Shown here one piece after another: positions 25,218 through 34,578 of a DNA stretch of 64,000 nt; within the stretch, counting starts at the first letter, position 1; the number at the start of each line of letters is the position of its first letter. The stretch lies in the NCBI GenBank assembly GCA_030729785.1, contig JANQWS010000032.1, positions 1-64,000 on the forward strand, given 5' to 3'. The notes beneath the pieces are model-generated. The model was not told the origin of the DNA. It did no database searches and was given only the letters and a program-made list of their open reading frames with translations. This stretch comes from Algoriphagus sp. (GTDB taxonomy: Bacteria > Bacteroidota > Bacteroidia > Cytophagales > Cyclobacteriaceae). Both the position numbers and the translations under genes were made by a program.

Positions 25218-26483
25218 ATGTTATCCAACCGCTCGTTAGTAGGGATTCGATTGAGTTTCCAGACACTGGCAGTGCTGTTTTTCATGGCAATGGGAGTTTC
25301 AGCCTATGCTGCAGATCCCTCCGTAGTCAACAGCGACGAAGCAATTGCAGCAGGTAAGGCCGTCTTCAACGCCAATTGCAAGACCTGTCACAAGCTTGAT
25401 CAAAAGTATATTGGTCCTGCCCTTCGAGGTGCTACAGACAGAAACTCCGCCGCATGGGTAAAAACCTGGATCGCCAATTCACAGGCAGTTATCGCTTCAG
25501 GTGATGCGTATGCTGTTGCACTCTACAAAGAATACAACAATTCTGTCATGCCTTCCTACGCTTTTTTAAGCGATGCGGAATTGGATGGCTTGTTGTCTTA
25601 TATAGAATACGGAGACAAAGTAGATCCAGCTGCTGCTTCTGCAGCTTTAGCTTCTGGTGGTGACGGGGTAGGGTCTGCTACTTCCGGAATCCCAAGTGAG
25701 TATTTGACCATCATCATTGGGGTGTTGGTTTTTATTTTGATTCTCATCCTGATTGTTTTGGGTCTAATCGTGAATGTCTTGACCAAGTACATTTACAAGC
25801 AAGACATGGATGCGGATGACAAAGAATATATCTCCCAAAAAATTGACTTTGGTAAGTTATTGAAAAGTGATGCAGTGGTGATTATTGTAACCACCTTGGT
25901 GGTTGCTTTTGTAGCTAAAACTGCAATCGATGGTTTGTATTCCATAGGGGTTCAGCAGGGATATGCTCCTGCACAACCCATTGCATTCTCCCATGCACTT
26001 CACGCTGGTCAATACGAAATCGCTTGTCAATATTGCCATACTGGAGTTGAGATTGGTAAGTCTGCCAATATTCCATCGGCAAACATTTGTATGAATTGCC
26101 ATACACATATTCAAAATGTAGGTGGAAAAGAAGGGATATCTCCAGAGATTCAAAAAATCTACAATGCAGTAGATACAAATCAGCCAATTGAATGGGTAAG
26201 AGTTCACAATTTACCTGATTTGGCCTATTTCAACCATGCGCAGCACGTAGCTGTTGGAGGTGTTGAGTGCCAGACTTGCCACGGACCAATTCAAGAAATG
26301 GAAGTGGTAGGACAGCACAGTACCTTGACGATGGGCTGGTGTATTGATTGCCACAGACAAACTGAGATTGCTACCGAAGGCAATGTGTATTACGATAAAT
26401 TGGTTCAACTTCACGCTACTTCAAAAGATGCGCTTAAAGTGAAGGACATCGGTGGTCTAGAGTGTGCTAAGTGCCACTATTAA
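25218..26483 (+). CDS. actA: Alternative complex III multiheme cytochrome ActA, with extra cytochrome domain
   Basis: A 421-aa membrane-bound cytochrome c. Its signal peptide ends at AYA (about residue 31). An N-terminal monoheme domain (CKTCH at 54-58, GPALRGATDR, a VMPSYAF methionine) is followed by a first membrane helix (about 155-178) and a second (about 218-240). The C-terminal pentaheme part has CQYCH, CMNCH, CQTCH, CIDCH and CAKCH. The five-heme part is the core ActA, which carries electrons from the ActB iron-sulfur clusters. The N-terminal domain adds a sixth heme compared with the pentaheme Rhodothermus protein. It is first in the operon, under the 25144 promoter. Confidence 0.92.
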   Translation: MLSNRSLVGIRLSFQTLAVLFFMAMGVSAYAADPSVVNSDEAIAAGKAVFNANCKTCHKLDQKYIGPALRGATDRNSAAWVKTWIANSQAVIASGDAYAVALYKEYNNSVMPSYAFLSDAELDGLLSYIEYGDKVDPAAASAALASGGDGVGSATSGIPSEYLTIIIGVLVFILILILIVLGLIVNVLTKYIYKQDMDADDKEYISQKIDFGKLLKSDAVVIIVTTLVVAFVAKTAIDGLYSIGVQQGYAPAQPIAFSHALHAGQYEIACQYCHTGVEIGKSANIPSANICMNCHTHIQNVGGKEGISPEIQKIYNAVDTNQPIEWVRVHNLPDLAYFNHAQHVAVGGVECQTCHGPIQEMEVVGQHSTLTMGWCIDCHRQTEIATEGNVYYDKLVQLHATSKDALKVKDIGGLECAKCHY

Positions 26484-26520
26484 TTCCTTATCCTTTTGAA
26501 AATTCATTCCTAGAAATAAA

Positions 26521-29500
26521 ATGAAGGAAACTAAAAAAACCTACTGGAAAGGGCTCGAGCAACTAAGCAACGATCCGGAGTTTGTAAAAAATGCAGATCT
26601 TGAATTTGCGGAATTGCCAAGCACCTTGAATGAGGATGGCAATGCATCTCGACGAGATTTCCTTAAGTTGATGGGATTCAGCGTCGCCGCTGCATCGCTT
26701 GCAGCGTGTGAAGCTCCAGTTAGAAAGGCTATTCCTTATGTGAACAAGCCTATCGACATCAATCCATCTATCCCAAATTATTATGCTTCTACCTTCTCTT
26801 CTGGAGGAGACTATGCGGCTATTGTAGTCAAGACAAGAGAAGGACGTCCTATTAAAATTGATGGCAACGAATTGTCTCCAATCACAAAAGGGAAAGTAAA
26901 TGCGTTAGTAGAAGCTTCTGTTCTTTCTCTTTATGACAAGCAGCGAATTGCCAGCCCAATGCTTGCTGGAGCCGCTACTGACTGGGAAAAACTTGATAAA
27001 GAAGTAAAGTCAAAGTTGGCAGCAGCTGGAACTGTTAAGATTGTAACCAATACCTTGCTTTCTCCTTCTACTGAAAAGGTGCTTCAAGAATTTAGTGCTG
27101 CCTATGGCAATGCAGAAGTAGTGGTATACGATTCGATCTCAAATTACGGGATAACAAAAGCTTCTGAACTTTTTTACGGAAAAGCAACCCTTCCTTCTTA
27201 CCACTTCGATAAGGCAAAAACTATTGTTTCATTTGGAGCCGATTTCCTAGGAACATGGATATCCCCAATTGAATTTGCGGGAGCTTATGCTAAAACTCGA
27301 AAAATCGCAAAGGACAAGACAGAAATGTCTCGTCACTTCCAGTTTGAATCCAACCTTTCTTTAACTGGTGCCAATGCGGATTACCGCACACCGATCAAAG
27401 CATCCCAGTCTGGGCTAGCAGTATTGGCTTTGTACAATGCAATCGCAGCCAAAGCAGGTTTGGCTTCAGCAGGAGGATCCAAAGTAGAAGTGGCACACTT
27501 GGACAAAGCTGCCAATGAATTATGGGCATCTAAAGGAGCCTCCTTGGTAGTTTCTGGTTCCAACGATCCAAACGTTCAGGTAATCATTCATGCCATCAAC
27601 GAATTGTTAGGCAACAATGGAATTACTGTAGATTTTTCTACTCCTGTTTACTTTAGAAAAGGAAATGATGCACGCATGAATCAGTTCATCACCGATTTGA
27701 AAGGTGGTTCTGTGGGCGCAGTAATCTTCTACAATTGTAATCCAGTGTACGACCACCCTCGTGGTGCTGAAGTTGCTGCTGGAATTGCAAAAGCAAAATT
27801 GAGTATTGCAACTAATGGAACCCTAGATGAAACAGCATCTTTGGTACAAGTGGTAGCTCCTGATCACCATTTCTTGGAATCTTGGAATGATTTCCACCCT
27901 AAGAAAGGGCAGTATTCTTTGGCACAGCCAACAATTTCGCCTCTTTTCAAGACTCGTCAAGCTCAAGACTCATTTTTGACTTGGGCTGGATCTACAGTTT
28001 CCTACTACGATTACATTCAAGCAAATTGGACCACTACTTTGTATCCTTCCTTGGGTGCAGGTGTTACCTTCCAAGAGTTCTGGGATAGATCACTTTTCAA
28101 TGGGGTAGTCAGTGAATCCACTGTACCTGCTGTCCTAGCACCTGTTGGTCAAGTAACAGCAGCTGCTACTGAAGTAGCTAAATCGTATTCTTCAGCGAAT
28201 GCAGGGGATGAGTTGGTGGTTTATAGCAAAATAGGTATCGGATCAGGTACTTTTGCTAACAACCCTTGGTTGCAAGAAATGGCAGATCCAATTACTAAGG
28301 CTACTTGGGACAACTACGTAACAGTTTCTCAAAAATGGGCTACGGAAAACGGCGTTTCTATGGTAGAAGAAAATACCAAGAAGGCTAAATTGACCGTAAA
28401 TGGTAAGTCTATACTCGTTCCAATTCTTATTCAACCGGGTCAAGCATATGGCACCTTTGGTCTTGCGCTTGGCTATGGTCGTACAAAAGCAGGGCGTGTA
28501 GCCGACGGAGTAGGAGTCAATGCCTATGACTTGTTAGATACAGCCAAAGGTTTTGTGAATTTTGACCTGACGTCTAAGGTGGAAGTTGTGGTTACGGAAG
28601 AGACCTATAAAATTGCACGTACGCAAACACACCAAACCTTCATGGGGCGAGAGAATGTCATCCAAGAAGCAACTTTGGCGGAATACCAAAAAGATGCCTC
28701 TGCTGGAAGATACAAGCCTGAAATTTATAAGGATGGGGAGTTTGTAAAACCTTCTAAAATTTCACTTTGGAGTGGACATAAATACAGCCAGCACCACTGG
28801 GGTCTTGCCATTGACATGAACTCTTGTATTGGTTGTGGAGCATGTACGATAGCTTGCCAGGTAGAAAATAATGTGGCAGTAGTCGGAAAGCAGGAAGTGT
28901 TGAATAGAAGAGAAATGGCTTGGATCCGTATTGATCGCTATTATTCTTCGGATGCACCAGCAGATGATTTGAGAGGAATGGAAGTAGCTGCAGAAAATCC
29001 TGAAGTAACCTTCCAACCGATGATGTGTCAGCAGTGTAACAATGCACCTTGTGAGACGGTATGCCCAGTAGCTGCTACTACGCACTCTTCAGAAGGACTG
29101 AATCAGATGACTTACAACAGATGTATCGGTACGAGATATTGTGCGAACAACTGCCCGTATAAGGTTCGTCGATTTAACTGGTTTAAGTACCACGATAACA
29201 AGGACTTCGCAGGCGTAAACGTTGCTCAGAATGATGATTTAGGTAAAATGGTCTTGAATCCTGATGTGACTGTTCGTGTGCGTGGAGTCATGGAAAAATG
29301 TTCTATGTGTGTACAGCGTATTCAGGCTGGTAAACTTACAGCCAAGCGTGAGAAGCGTGCCTTAGTAGATGGAGAAATCAATGTAGCCTGTGCGGTGGCT
29401 TGTCCTACAGATGCCCTTGTATTTGGTGATATGAACGATCCGTCTAGCAAGGTATCCAAGCTTTTGAAGATTGAGGAATCGGATAATGCCATCAAAGAAG

Positions 29501-29601
29501 TGGGAGAGGAGAGAGCTTACCATGTATTGGAAGAGATCAATGTAAGTCCAAATGTTTGGTACTTTACCAAGATCAGAAATAAAGAGAAAAACGAAGCGTA
29601 A
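26521..29601 (+). CDS. actB: Alternative complex III subunit ActB (molybdopterin-like/FeS fusion)
   Basis: A 1026-aa periplasmic subunit. Residues 43-63 (SRRDFLKLMGFSVAAASLAAC) read as a Tat-type signal with a lipobox, so C63 may be lipidated. Residues 70-740 are a molybdopterin-oxidoreductase-like fold without visible cofactor ligands. The C-terminal domain (about 755-1000) carries ferredoxin-like cluster motifs: CIGCGACTIACQ, CQQCNNAPCETVCP, CIGTRYCANNCP, CSMCV and CAVACP, enough for three 4Fe-4S and one 3Fe-4S cluster. Clusters pass electrons from quinol, oxidised near ActC, to ActA. Members of this family fuse ActB1 and ActB2 as here. Confidence 0.95.
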   Translation: MKETKKTYWKGLEQLSNDPEFVKNADLEFAELPSTLNEDGNASRRDFLKLMGFSVAAASLAACEAPVRKAIPYVNKPIDINPSIPNYYASTFSSGGDYAAIVVKTREGRPIKIDGNELSPITKGKVNALVEASVLSLYDKQRIASPMLAGAATDWEKLDKEVKSKLAAAGTVKIVTNTLLSPSTEKVLQEFSAAYGNAEVVVYDSISNYGITKASELFYGKATLPSYHFDKAKTIVSFGADFLGTWISPIEFAGAYAKTRKIAKDKTEMSRHFQFESNLSLTGANADYRTPIKASQSGLAVLALYNAIAAKAGLASAGGSKVEVAHLDKAANELWASKGASLVVSGSNDPNVQVIIHAINELLGNNGITVDFSTPVYFRKGNDARMNQFITDLKGGSVGAVIFYNCNPVYDHPRGAEVAAGIAKAKLSIATNGTLDETASLVQVVAPDHHFLESWNDFHPKKGQYSLAQPTISPLFKTRQAQDSFLTWAGSTVSYYDYIQANWTTTLYPSLGAGVTFQEFWDRSLFNGVVSESTVPAVLAPVGQVTAAATEVAKSYSSANAGDELVVYSKIGIGSGTFANNPWLQEMADPITKATWDNYVTVSQKWATENGVSMVEENTKKAKLTVNGKSILVPILIQPGQAYGTFGLALGYGRTKAGRVADGVGVNAYDLLDTAKGFVNFDLTSKVEVVVTEETYKIARTQTHQTFMGRENVIQEATLAEYQKDASAGRYKPEIYKDGEFVKPSKISLWSGHKYSQHHWGLAIDMNSCIGCGACTIACQVENNVAVVGKQEVLNRREMAWIRIDRYYSSDAPADDLRGMEVAAENPEVTFQPMMCQQCNNAPCETVCPVAATTHSSEGLNQMTYNRCIGTRYCANNCPYKVRRFNWFKYHDNKDFAGVNVAQNDDLGKMVLNPDVTVRVRGVMEKCSMCVQRIQAGKLTAKREKRALVDGEINVACAVACPTDALVFGDMNDPSSKVSKLLKIEESDNAIKEVGEERAYHVLEEINVSPNVWYFTKIRNKEKNEA

Positions 29602-29619
29602 TCATAATTAAAACAAACT

Positions 29620-30984
29620 ATGCAGGTTACTTCATCCGTACGCCAGCCCTTAGTTACCGGAGGTAAAACCTACCACGATGTGACACACGATGTATCGCGT
29701 CAGGTAGAAGGTAAGCCAACCAAATTGTGGTTTATGGCATTCCTTACAGCTGTCGGAGTATTGGCTTTAGGATCAACAGCTCTTTTGGCTACTCTCTGGG
29801 AAGGGATTGGCATGTGGGGCCTCAACAAGACCGTAGGTTGGGCTTGGGACATCACCAACTTTGTATGGTGGGTTGGTATTGGTCACGCGGGAACTCTTAT
29901 TTCCGCTGTATTGCTACTATTTAGACAAAAGTGGAGAACATCCATCAACCGTGCTGCAGAAGCGATGACCATTTTCGCGGTAATTTGTGCAGCCATGTTT
30001 CCGGTTATTCACATGGGTAGACCTTGGTTGGGTGCTTACTGGGCGCTTCCTTTACCGAATACCTACGGTTCGCTATGGGTAAACTTTAACTCTCCCTTGT
30101 TGTGGGACGTATTTGCAATTTCAACCTACTTCTCAGTATCGTTGGTTTTCTGGTACATTGGCTTGATACCTGATTTTGCAACCATTCGCGATCGGGCTAC
30201 AGGACTTCGAAAAATTATTTACGGTGCGCTTTCCTTTGGATGGGATGGAGCTGCAAAGACATGGATGCGATACGAGTCAGTATCCCTTATTCTTGCAGGT
30301 CTAGCAACGCCTCTTGTACTTTCAGTACATACTATTGTATCCTTTGATTTTGCTACTTCTGTGATTCCAGGATGGCATACCACAATTTTCCCTCCTTATT
30401 TCGTTGCAGGAGCGATTTTTTCTGGTTTTGCGATGGTTTTGACTTTGATGATCATCACCAGAAAAGTATTTAAGCTGGAAGATTACATCACTTTGGGACA
30501 TATTGAATTGATGAATATTGTCATCATTATTACGGGTTCCATTGTAGGTATTGCATATATCACAGAATTTTTCATTGCTTGGTATTCTGGAGTGGAAGCT
30601 GAACAATATGCTTTTATCAATAGAGCGACAGGTCCTTACTGGTGGGCATATTGGTCCATGATGACGTGCAATGTAATTTCTCCACAGCTATTCTGGTTCA
30701 AAAAAATTAGAACATCCATTGTGGCAACTTTCATTTTGTCTTTGGTGGTAAATATTGGTATGTGGTTTGAACGATTTGTAATTATCGTAACCTCCTTGCA
30801 CCGAGATTACCTTCCTTCATCTTGGGCGATGTTTTACCCGACCTGGGCGGATGTAGGGGTTTACTTATTCACTTTTGGTTTGTTCTTTACGCTATTCTTC
30901 TTGTTTGCCAAGTTTTTCCCTGTGATCAACATGGCTGAGGTGAAGTCTGTATTGAAGTCATCCTCTGAAAAAGCACACAAATAA
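29620..30984 (+). CDS. actC: Alternative complex III subunit ActC (NrfD/PsrC-like)
   Basis: A 454-aa integral membrane subunit of the NrfD/PsrC family, with about 10 helices. In ACIII this subunit holds the quinol-binding site close to the 3Fe-4S cluster of ActB and is proposed to take part in proton movement. [18 protein letters not shown] and [21 protein letters not shown] are typical conserved blocks, as is the late [21 protein letters not shown]. The start lies 18 bp after actB. Confidence 0.94.
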   Translation: MQVTSSVRQPLVTGGKTYHDVTHDVSRQVEGKPTKLWFMAFLTAVGVLALGSTALLATLWEGIGMWGLNKTVGWAWDITNFVWWVGIGHAGTLISAVLLLFRQKWRTSINRAAEAMTIFAVICAAMFPVIHMGRPWLGAYWALPLPNTYGSLWVNFNSPLLWDVFAISTYFSVSLVFWYIGLIPDFATIRDRATGLRKIIYGALSFGWDGAAKTWMRYESVSLILAGLATPLVLSVHTIVSFDFATSVIPGWHTTIFPPYFVAGAIFSGFAMVLTLMIITRKVFKLEDYITLGHIELMNIVIIITGSIVGIAYITEFFIAWYSGVEAEQYAFINRATGPYWWAYWSMMTCNVISPQLFWFKKIRTSIVATFILSLVVNIGMWFERFVIIVTSLHRDYLPSSWAMFYPTWADVGVYLFTFGLFFTLFFLFAKFFPVINMAEVKSVLKSSSEKAHK

Positions 30985-30986
30985 TC

Positions 30987-31517
30987 ATGGAAAGAGATAC
31001 TCATTTTATTTTAGGAGTCTACGACGATGAGGACGTATTGCTCCATGCGGTTGAGAAAGTTAGAGGAAGTGGGGTAAAGATTCATGAAGTTTATTCTCCT
31101 TATCCAGTTCACGGATTGGAGCATGTATTGGGATACAAGCGGAGTAAGCTTCCCATTGCCGCCTTCTTATTTGGTATGCTAGGCACTAGTTTGGCTTTGA
31201 CCATGCAGTTTTACATGATGAAGTTTGACTGGCCGATGATTATTGGTGGTAAGGATTACGCTGCTTTTCCTGACTTTATTCCTGTTTCTTTTGAAATGAC
31301 AGTTTTGTTAGCGGCGTTTGGAATGGTTGGTGTCTTTTTGATCACTTCCAACTTAAAACCATGGGCACAACCTCGGATTTTTGATTTGAGAAGTACAGAT
31401 GACAAGCACATCTTAGCCATTGATTTGGCAAATAACAGCAGCTTGGAATTGGAAAAAATTAAAAAGATTTTGACGGATTCCGGAGCTACTGAAGTGAATA
31501 AGAAAAGTTTTGACTAG
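30987..31517 (+). CDS. actD: Alternative complex III subunit ActD (DUF3341)
   Basis: A 176-aa subunit with two central membrane helices (about 56-76 and 104-124). The N-terminal part (FILGVYDDEDVLLHAVEKVRGSGVKIHEVYSPYPVHGL) is the DUF3341 signature, and the second half has the usual FPDFIPVSFEMTVLLAAFGMV. It ties ActC to the complex core. It starts 3 bp after actC; its stop lies 13 bp before the actE start. Confidence 0.94.
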   Translation: MERDTHFILGVYDDEDVLLHAVEKVRGSGVKIHEVYSPYPVHGLEHVLGYKRSKLPIAAFLFGMLGTSLALTMQFYMMKFDWPMIIGGKDYAAFPDFIPVSFEMTVLLAAFGMVGVFLITSNLKPWAQPRIFDLRSTDDKHILAIDLANNSSLELEKIKKILTDSGATEVNKKSFD

Positions 31518-31530
31518 AATAACTGGAGAT

Positions 31531-32211
31531 ATGAAAATTGCTAACGCATCCTTATTTGCATGTTCTGCACTCGCCTTCTCGTTGATGGTTGGTTGCAAAG
31601 CGGGAGGTGAAAATCAGGGGCTTGAATATGCTCCACAGATGTATCACTCTGTTGCTTACGAACCATTGACTCAAATTAAAGACGAGGCACAAGGTTCCTG
31701 GCTTTCTACTAGAGAAGATGGGAAAGGTGAGTTTTTCAATTCCAATGTATACAATCCTCATGGCATGAACATGAGAGAGCCGGTATCAAATACGGTTCCT
31801 AGAAATAAGCAGGGGTATTTGCCTCACCGTTTACTTCAGTTTGAATTGGAAAAAGCTGCTTTAATTCCCAATCCAGTTACCAGTTCAGAGGAAATTTTAA
31901 AAGATGGTGAAAAACTATACCTACAGTACTGCAATGCCTGTCATGGAAAAGGTGGGGAAGGGGATGGTAAAGCTGGTGAGGTTATTGGTGGAGTTGCCAA
32001 TTTGAAGGGTGGCGCATATGTCAATCTTCCTGAAGGCCACATATTCCATGTCATCACCAAAGGGAAAGGTAGAATGGGGGCACATGGATCTCAAATTCCT
32101 GCTGAAAGCAGATGGAAAATTGTTCACTATGTTAAACAAGTTATCCAAGGTCAAGCTGCAGCAACAGTAGCAGAATCTACCGCGGTAGCAACAGAAAATC
32201 CAGCAAAGTAA
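31531..32211 (+). CDS. actE: Alternative complex III monoheme cytochrome c ActE
   Basis: A 226-aa lipoprotein cytochrome c. I start at ATG 31531 (MKIANASLFACSALAFSLMVGC), where LMVGC is a textbook lipobox; a TTG at 31510 within actD is unlikely. One heme site CNACH (about residue 131) has a downstream GRMGAHGSQIP with a likely methionine ligand. ActE accepts electrons in ACIII and passes them on to the oxidase or to soluble carriers. The C-terminal tail is Ala/Thr-rich. Confidence 0.92.
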   Translation: MKIANASLFACSALAFSLMVGCKAGGENQGLEYAPQMYHSVAYEPLTQIKDEAQGSWLSTREDGKGEFFNSNVYNPHGMNMREPVSNTVPRNKQGYLPHRLLQFELEKAALIPNPVTSSEEILKDGEKLYLQYCNACHGKGGEGDGKAGEVIGGVANLKGGAYVNLPEGHIFHVITKGKGRMGAHGSQIPAESRWKIVHYVKQVIQGQAAATVAESTAVATENPAK

Positions 32212-32213
32212 TC

Positions 32214-33509
32214 ATGGCTCATCACGGCGAACATCACTATAATTTGGATCAGCGATTTGATTTCACTGCGTCCATTAAAAAATCCATCTTGACTGTATTG
32301 GTCATTGGTGCTATTATTTTAGGAATCGGGATTGTACTGGCTATGACAGGGGGGCACCACGAGGAAGGCGCTTCCGCTGGAGAGCATGCTTTCCATTGGT
32401 ACGAGCGTTTGTATGCCAGTTTGTGGGTCAACAATGTGTTTTTCACAGGTATAGCCATCATTGGGGTATTTTTCTTTGCTATCCAATTTGCAGCACAAGC
32501 TGGTTGGTCTGCTCCAATTTTGCGTGTCATGCTTTCATTGGGCAACTGGCTACCAATCGCCGGAGTGTTAATGATAGCCACCTTTTTTGTGGCAAATCAT
32601 GATCTCTTTCACTGGACCCATGCCTACTTATTTGATCAGAATGATCCGCAATACGATAAGATCATTGATGGAAAAGGAGCCTTTTTTTACTGGCCTATGG
32701 AGAAGGGAACTTTCCCACTATTCTACATTGCCCGTATGGTGCTCTTCTTTGGTTTTTGGGTATTCTTTTTTAACAAGTTCAAACAAATATCAGCTCAAGA
32801 AGATCAGTTGGGTGGTTCATCCTATTGGTATAAAATGAGAAGTTGGTCTGCATACTTCTTGGTTTTCTTCGCGGTATCCTCTTCAGTTTCTGCTTGGGAT
32901 TGGGTGATGTCCATTGATACCCACTGGTTCTCGACTTTGTTTGGTTGGTATGTTTTTGCATCTTGGTTTGTATCTGGACTTTCTGCGATTACCTTGATTG
33001 TTCTTTTCTTGAAGGGCAAAGGGTATCTAGAAATGGTCAATGAAAACCACGTGCATGACTTGGGTAAATTTGTGTTTGGGTTCTCTATTTTCTGGACCTA
33101 TTTGTGGTTCTCTCAGTTCTTATTGATTTACTATGCCAACATCCCGGAAGAGACTGTTTACTTCATTGAGCGCCTTTCGAGCGATGTTTATGGCCCCTTT
33201 ATATTTGTCAATTTAGGGTTGAACTTCTTTTTACCATTTTTCGTTTTGATGACTAGAGATTCAAAAAGACATGGAGTGTTCTTGAAGTTGGTGTGTACGA
33301 TTTTGTTGGTAGGACATTGGATTGATTTTACCTTGATGGTGCAGCCGGGTACCTTAGGCCACAATGGAGGTCTGGGTTTGTTGGAAGTAGGGATGTTCTT
33401 GGTATACGGGTCTTTGGTGGCTTATGTAGTATTAGGAGCGTTGGCAAAGAAAAATCTAATAGCAAAGAATCACCCGATGCTAGAGGAAAGTTACAATCAC
33501 CACATTTAA
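32214..33509 (+). CDS. actF: Alternative complex III subunit ActF
   Basis: A 431-aa integral membrane protein, related to ActC and the NrfD family, with about 10 helices. It begins with a histidine-rich MAHHGEHHYNLDQRFDF; the blocks WLPIAGVLMIATFFVANHDLFHWTH, SVSAWDWVMSIDTHWFSTLFGWY and VGHWIDFTLMVQPG are typical ActF. It pairs with ActC in the membrane arm. The start follows actE directly (3 bp). Confidence 0.93.
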   Translation: MAHHGEHHYNLDQRFDFTASIKKSILTVLVIGAIILGIGIVLAMTGGHHEEGASAGEHAFHWYERLYASLWVNNVFFTGIAIIGVFFFAIQFAAQAGWSAPILRVMLSLGNWLPIAGVLMIATFFVANHDLFHWTHAYLFDQNDPQYDKIIDGKGAFFYWPMEKGTFPLFYIARMVLFFGFWVFFFNKFKQISAQEDQLGGSSYWYKMRSWSAYFLVFFAVSSSVSAWDWVMSIDTHWFSTLFGWYVFASWFVSGLSAITLIVLFLKGKGYLEMVNENHVHDLGKFVFGFSIFWTYLWFSQFLLIYYANIPEETVYFIERLSSDVYGPFIFVNLGLNFFLPFFVLMTRDSKRHGVFLKLVCTILLVGHWIDFTLMVQPGTLGHNGGLGLLEVGMFLVYGSLVAYVVLGALAKKNLIAKNHPMLEESYNHHI

Positions 33510-33530
33510 TCATTATCCGAAAAAAAAGCT

Positions 33531-34550
33531 ATGTACGGATTTCTAATTGCAGTTGGAGCCCTCTTGTTACTGTCCGTGATTTGGATGGTATACAGAATTC
33601 AAACTTTGGTTTCTGTAGTCAAAGGGTCAGATAAAAAAATCGCAACAGGTAGTAATAAGGTAAATGCATTCTTGTTCCTTGTTTTTTTGGTTGGTTCAGG
33701 AGCATTGATGTTTTGGTACTCTATAAAGGAGTTTGATAATTACCAGTTACCGGTTGCGTCGGAACACGGGGTAATTACAGATGAATTGTTTTGGATTACC
33801 ATGGCGGTCACTGGGATAGTATTCTTGATTACGCATATTTTACTTTTCGTATTTCCCTACAAGTACCAATACAAAGAGGGAAGAAAAGCTTCTTTTTATC
33901 CAGAAAACCACAAGCTTGAGATTCTTTGGACAGCTGTTCCAGGAGTGGTTATGGCTGGTTTGGTAATTTCTGGATGGATGGCTTGGTCTGATATCACAGC
34001 CCCAGCTCCTGAAAAAGCCCATGTGGTTGAAATTATGGGGTATCAATTTGCATGGGATGTACGTTACCCAGGTAAGGATAATGTTCTAGGAGACTATGAC
34101 TACCGATTGATCAATGCATCTAATTCTCACGGAATTGATTTTACGGATAAAAATTCTATAGATGATTTTCCATCTCCGAAAGTCGTGATTCCAAAAGGTG
34201 AGCCTGTATTATTTAAGATTCGGGCAAGAGATGTTCTACACTCTGTATTTGCACCACATATGCGCCTGAAAATGGATGCAGTACCAGGTATGCCTACTCG
34301 TTTTTGGTTTGTACCAACCAAAACGACGGAAGAGATGAGGGCAGAATTAAAAAATCCAGAGTTTGAATACGAAATTGCGTGTACTGAAATTTGTGGAAGA
34401 GGTCATTTTTCCATGAAAAAAGTAATCGAGGTAGTGGAACCAGCTGCTTACCAAAAGTGGTTATCTGAACAAAAAACGTTTATTCAACAAAACCCTTCTT
34501 TGGCAGAAGGGTTAAAGAGTGAAACAAAAGAATTAGCAGGGATTAATTAA
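33531..34550 (+). CDS. coxB: Cytochrome c oxidase subunit II
   Basis: A 339-aa subunit. An N-terminal helix, then two further membrane helices (about 40-60 and 85-108, with a third near 140-158), come before the periplasmic cupredoxin domain. The CuA site is complete: H in DVLHSVFAPH, then C284, E286, C288, H292 and M295 in CTEICGRGHFSM. There is no fused cytochrome c domain (no CxxCH), so electrons must arrive from ActE/ActA, as in ACIII-aa3 supercomplexes. It starts 21 bp after actF. Confidence 0.96.
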   Translation: MYGFLIAVGALLLLSVIWMVYRIQTLVSVVKGSDKKIATGSNKVNAFLFLVFLVGSGALMFWYSIKEFDNYQLPVASEHGVITDELFWITMAVTGIVFLITHILLFVFPYKYQYKEGRKASFYPENHKLEILWTAVPGVVMAGLVISGWMAWSDITAPAPEKAHVVEIMGYQFAWDVRYPGKDNVLGDYDYRLINASNSHGIDFTDKNSIDDFPSPKVVIPKGEPVLFKIRARDVLHSVFAPHMRLKMDAVPGMPTRFWFVPTKTTEEMRAELKNPEFEYEIACTEICGRGHFSMKKVIEVVEPAAYQKWLSEQKTFIQQNPSLAEGLKSETKELAGIN

Positions 34551-34578
34551 CGGGGAGAATTAAAAAATAAAGGAAGTT

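Noticed and set aside
31510-31530. TTG start for actE inside actD
   Set aside because: It would hide the lipobox; ATG 31531 starts a textbook lipoprotein signal.
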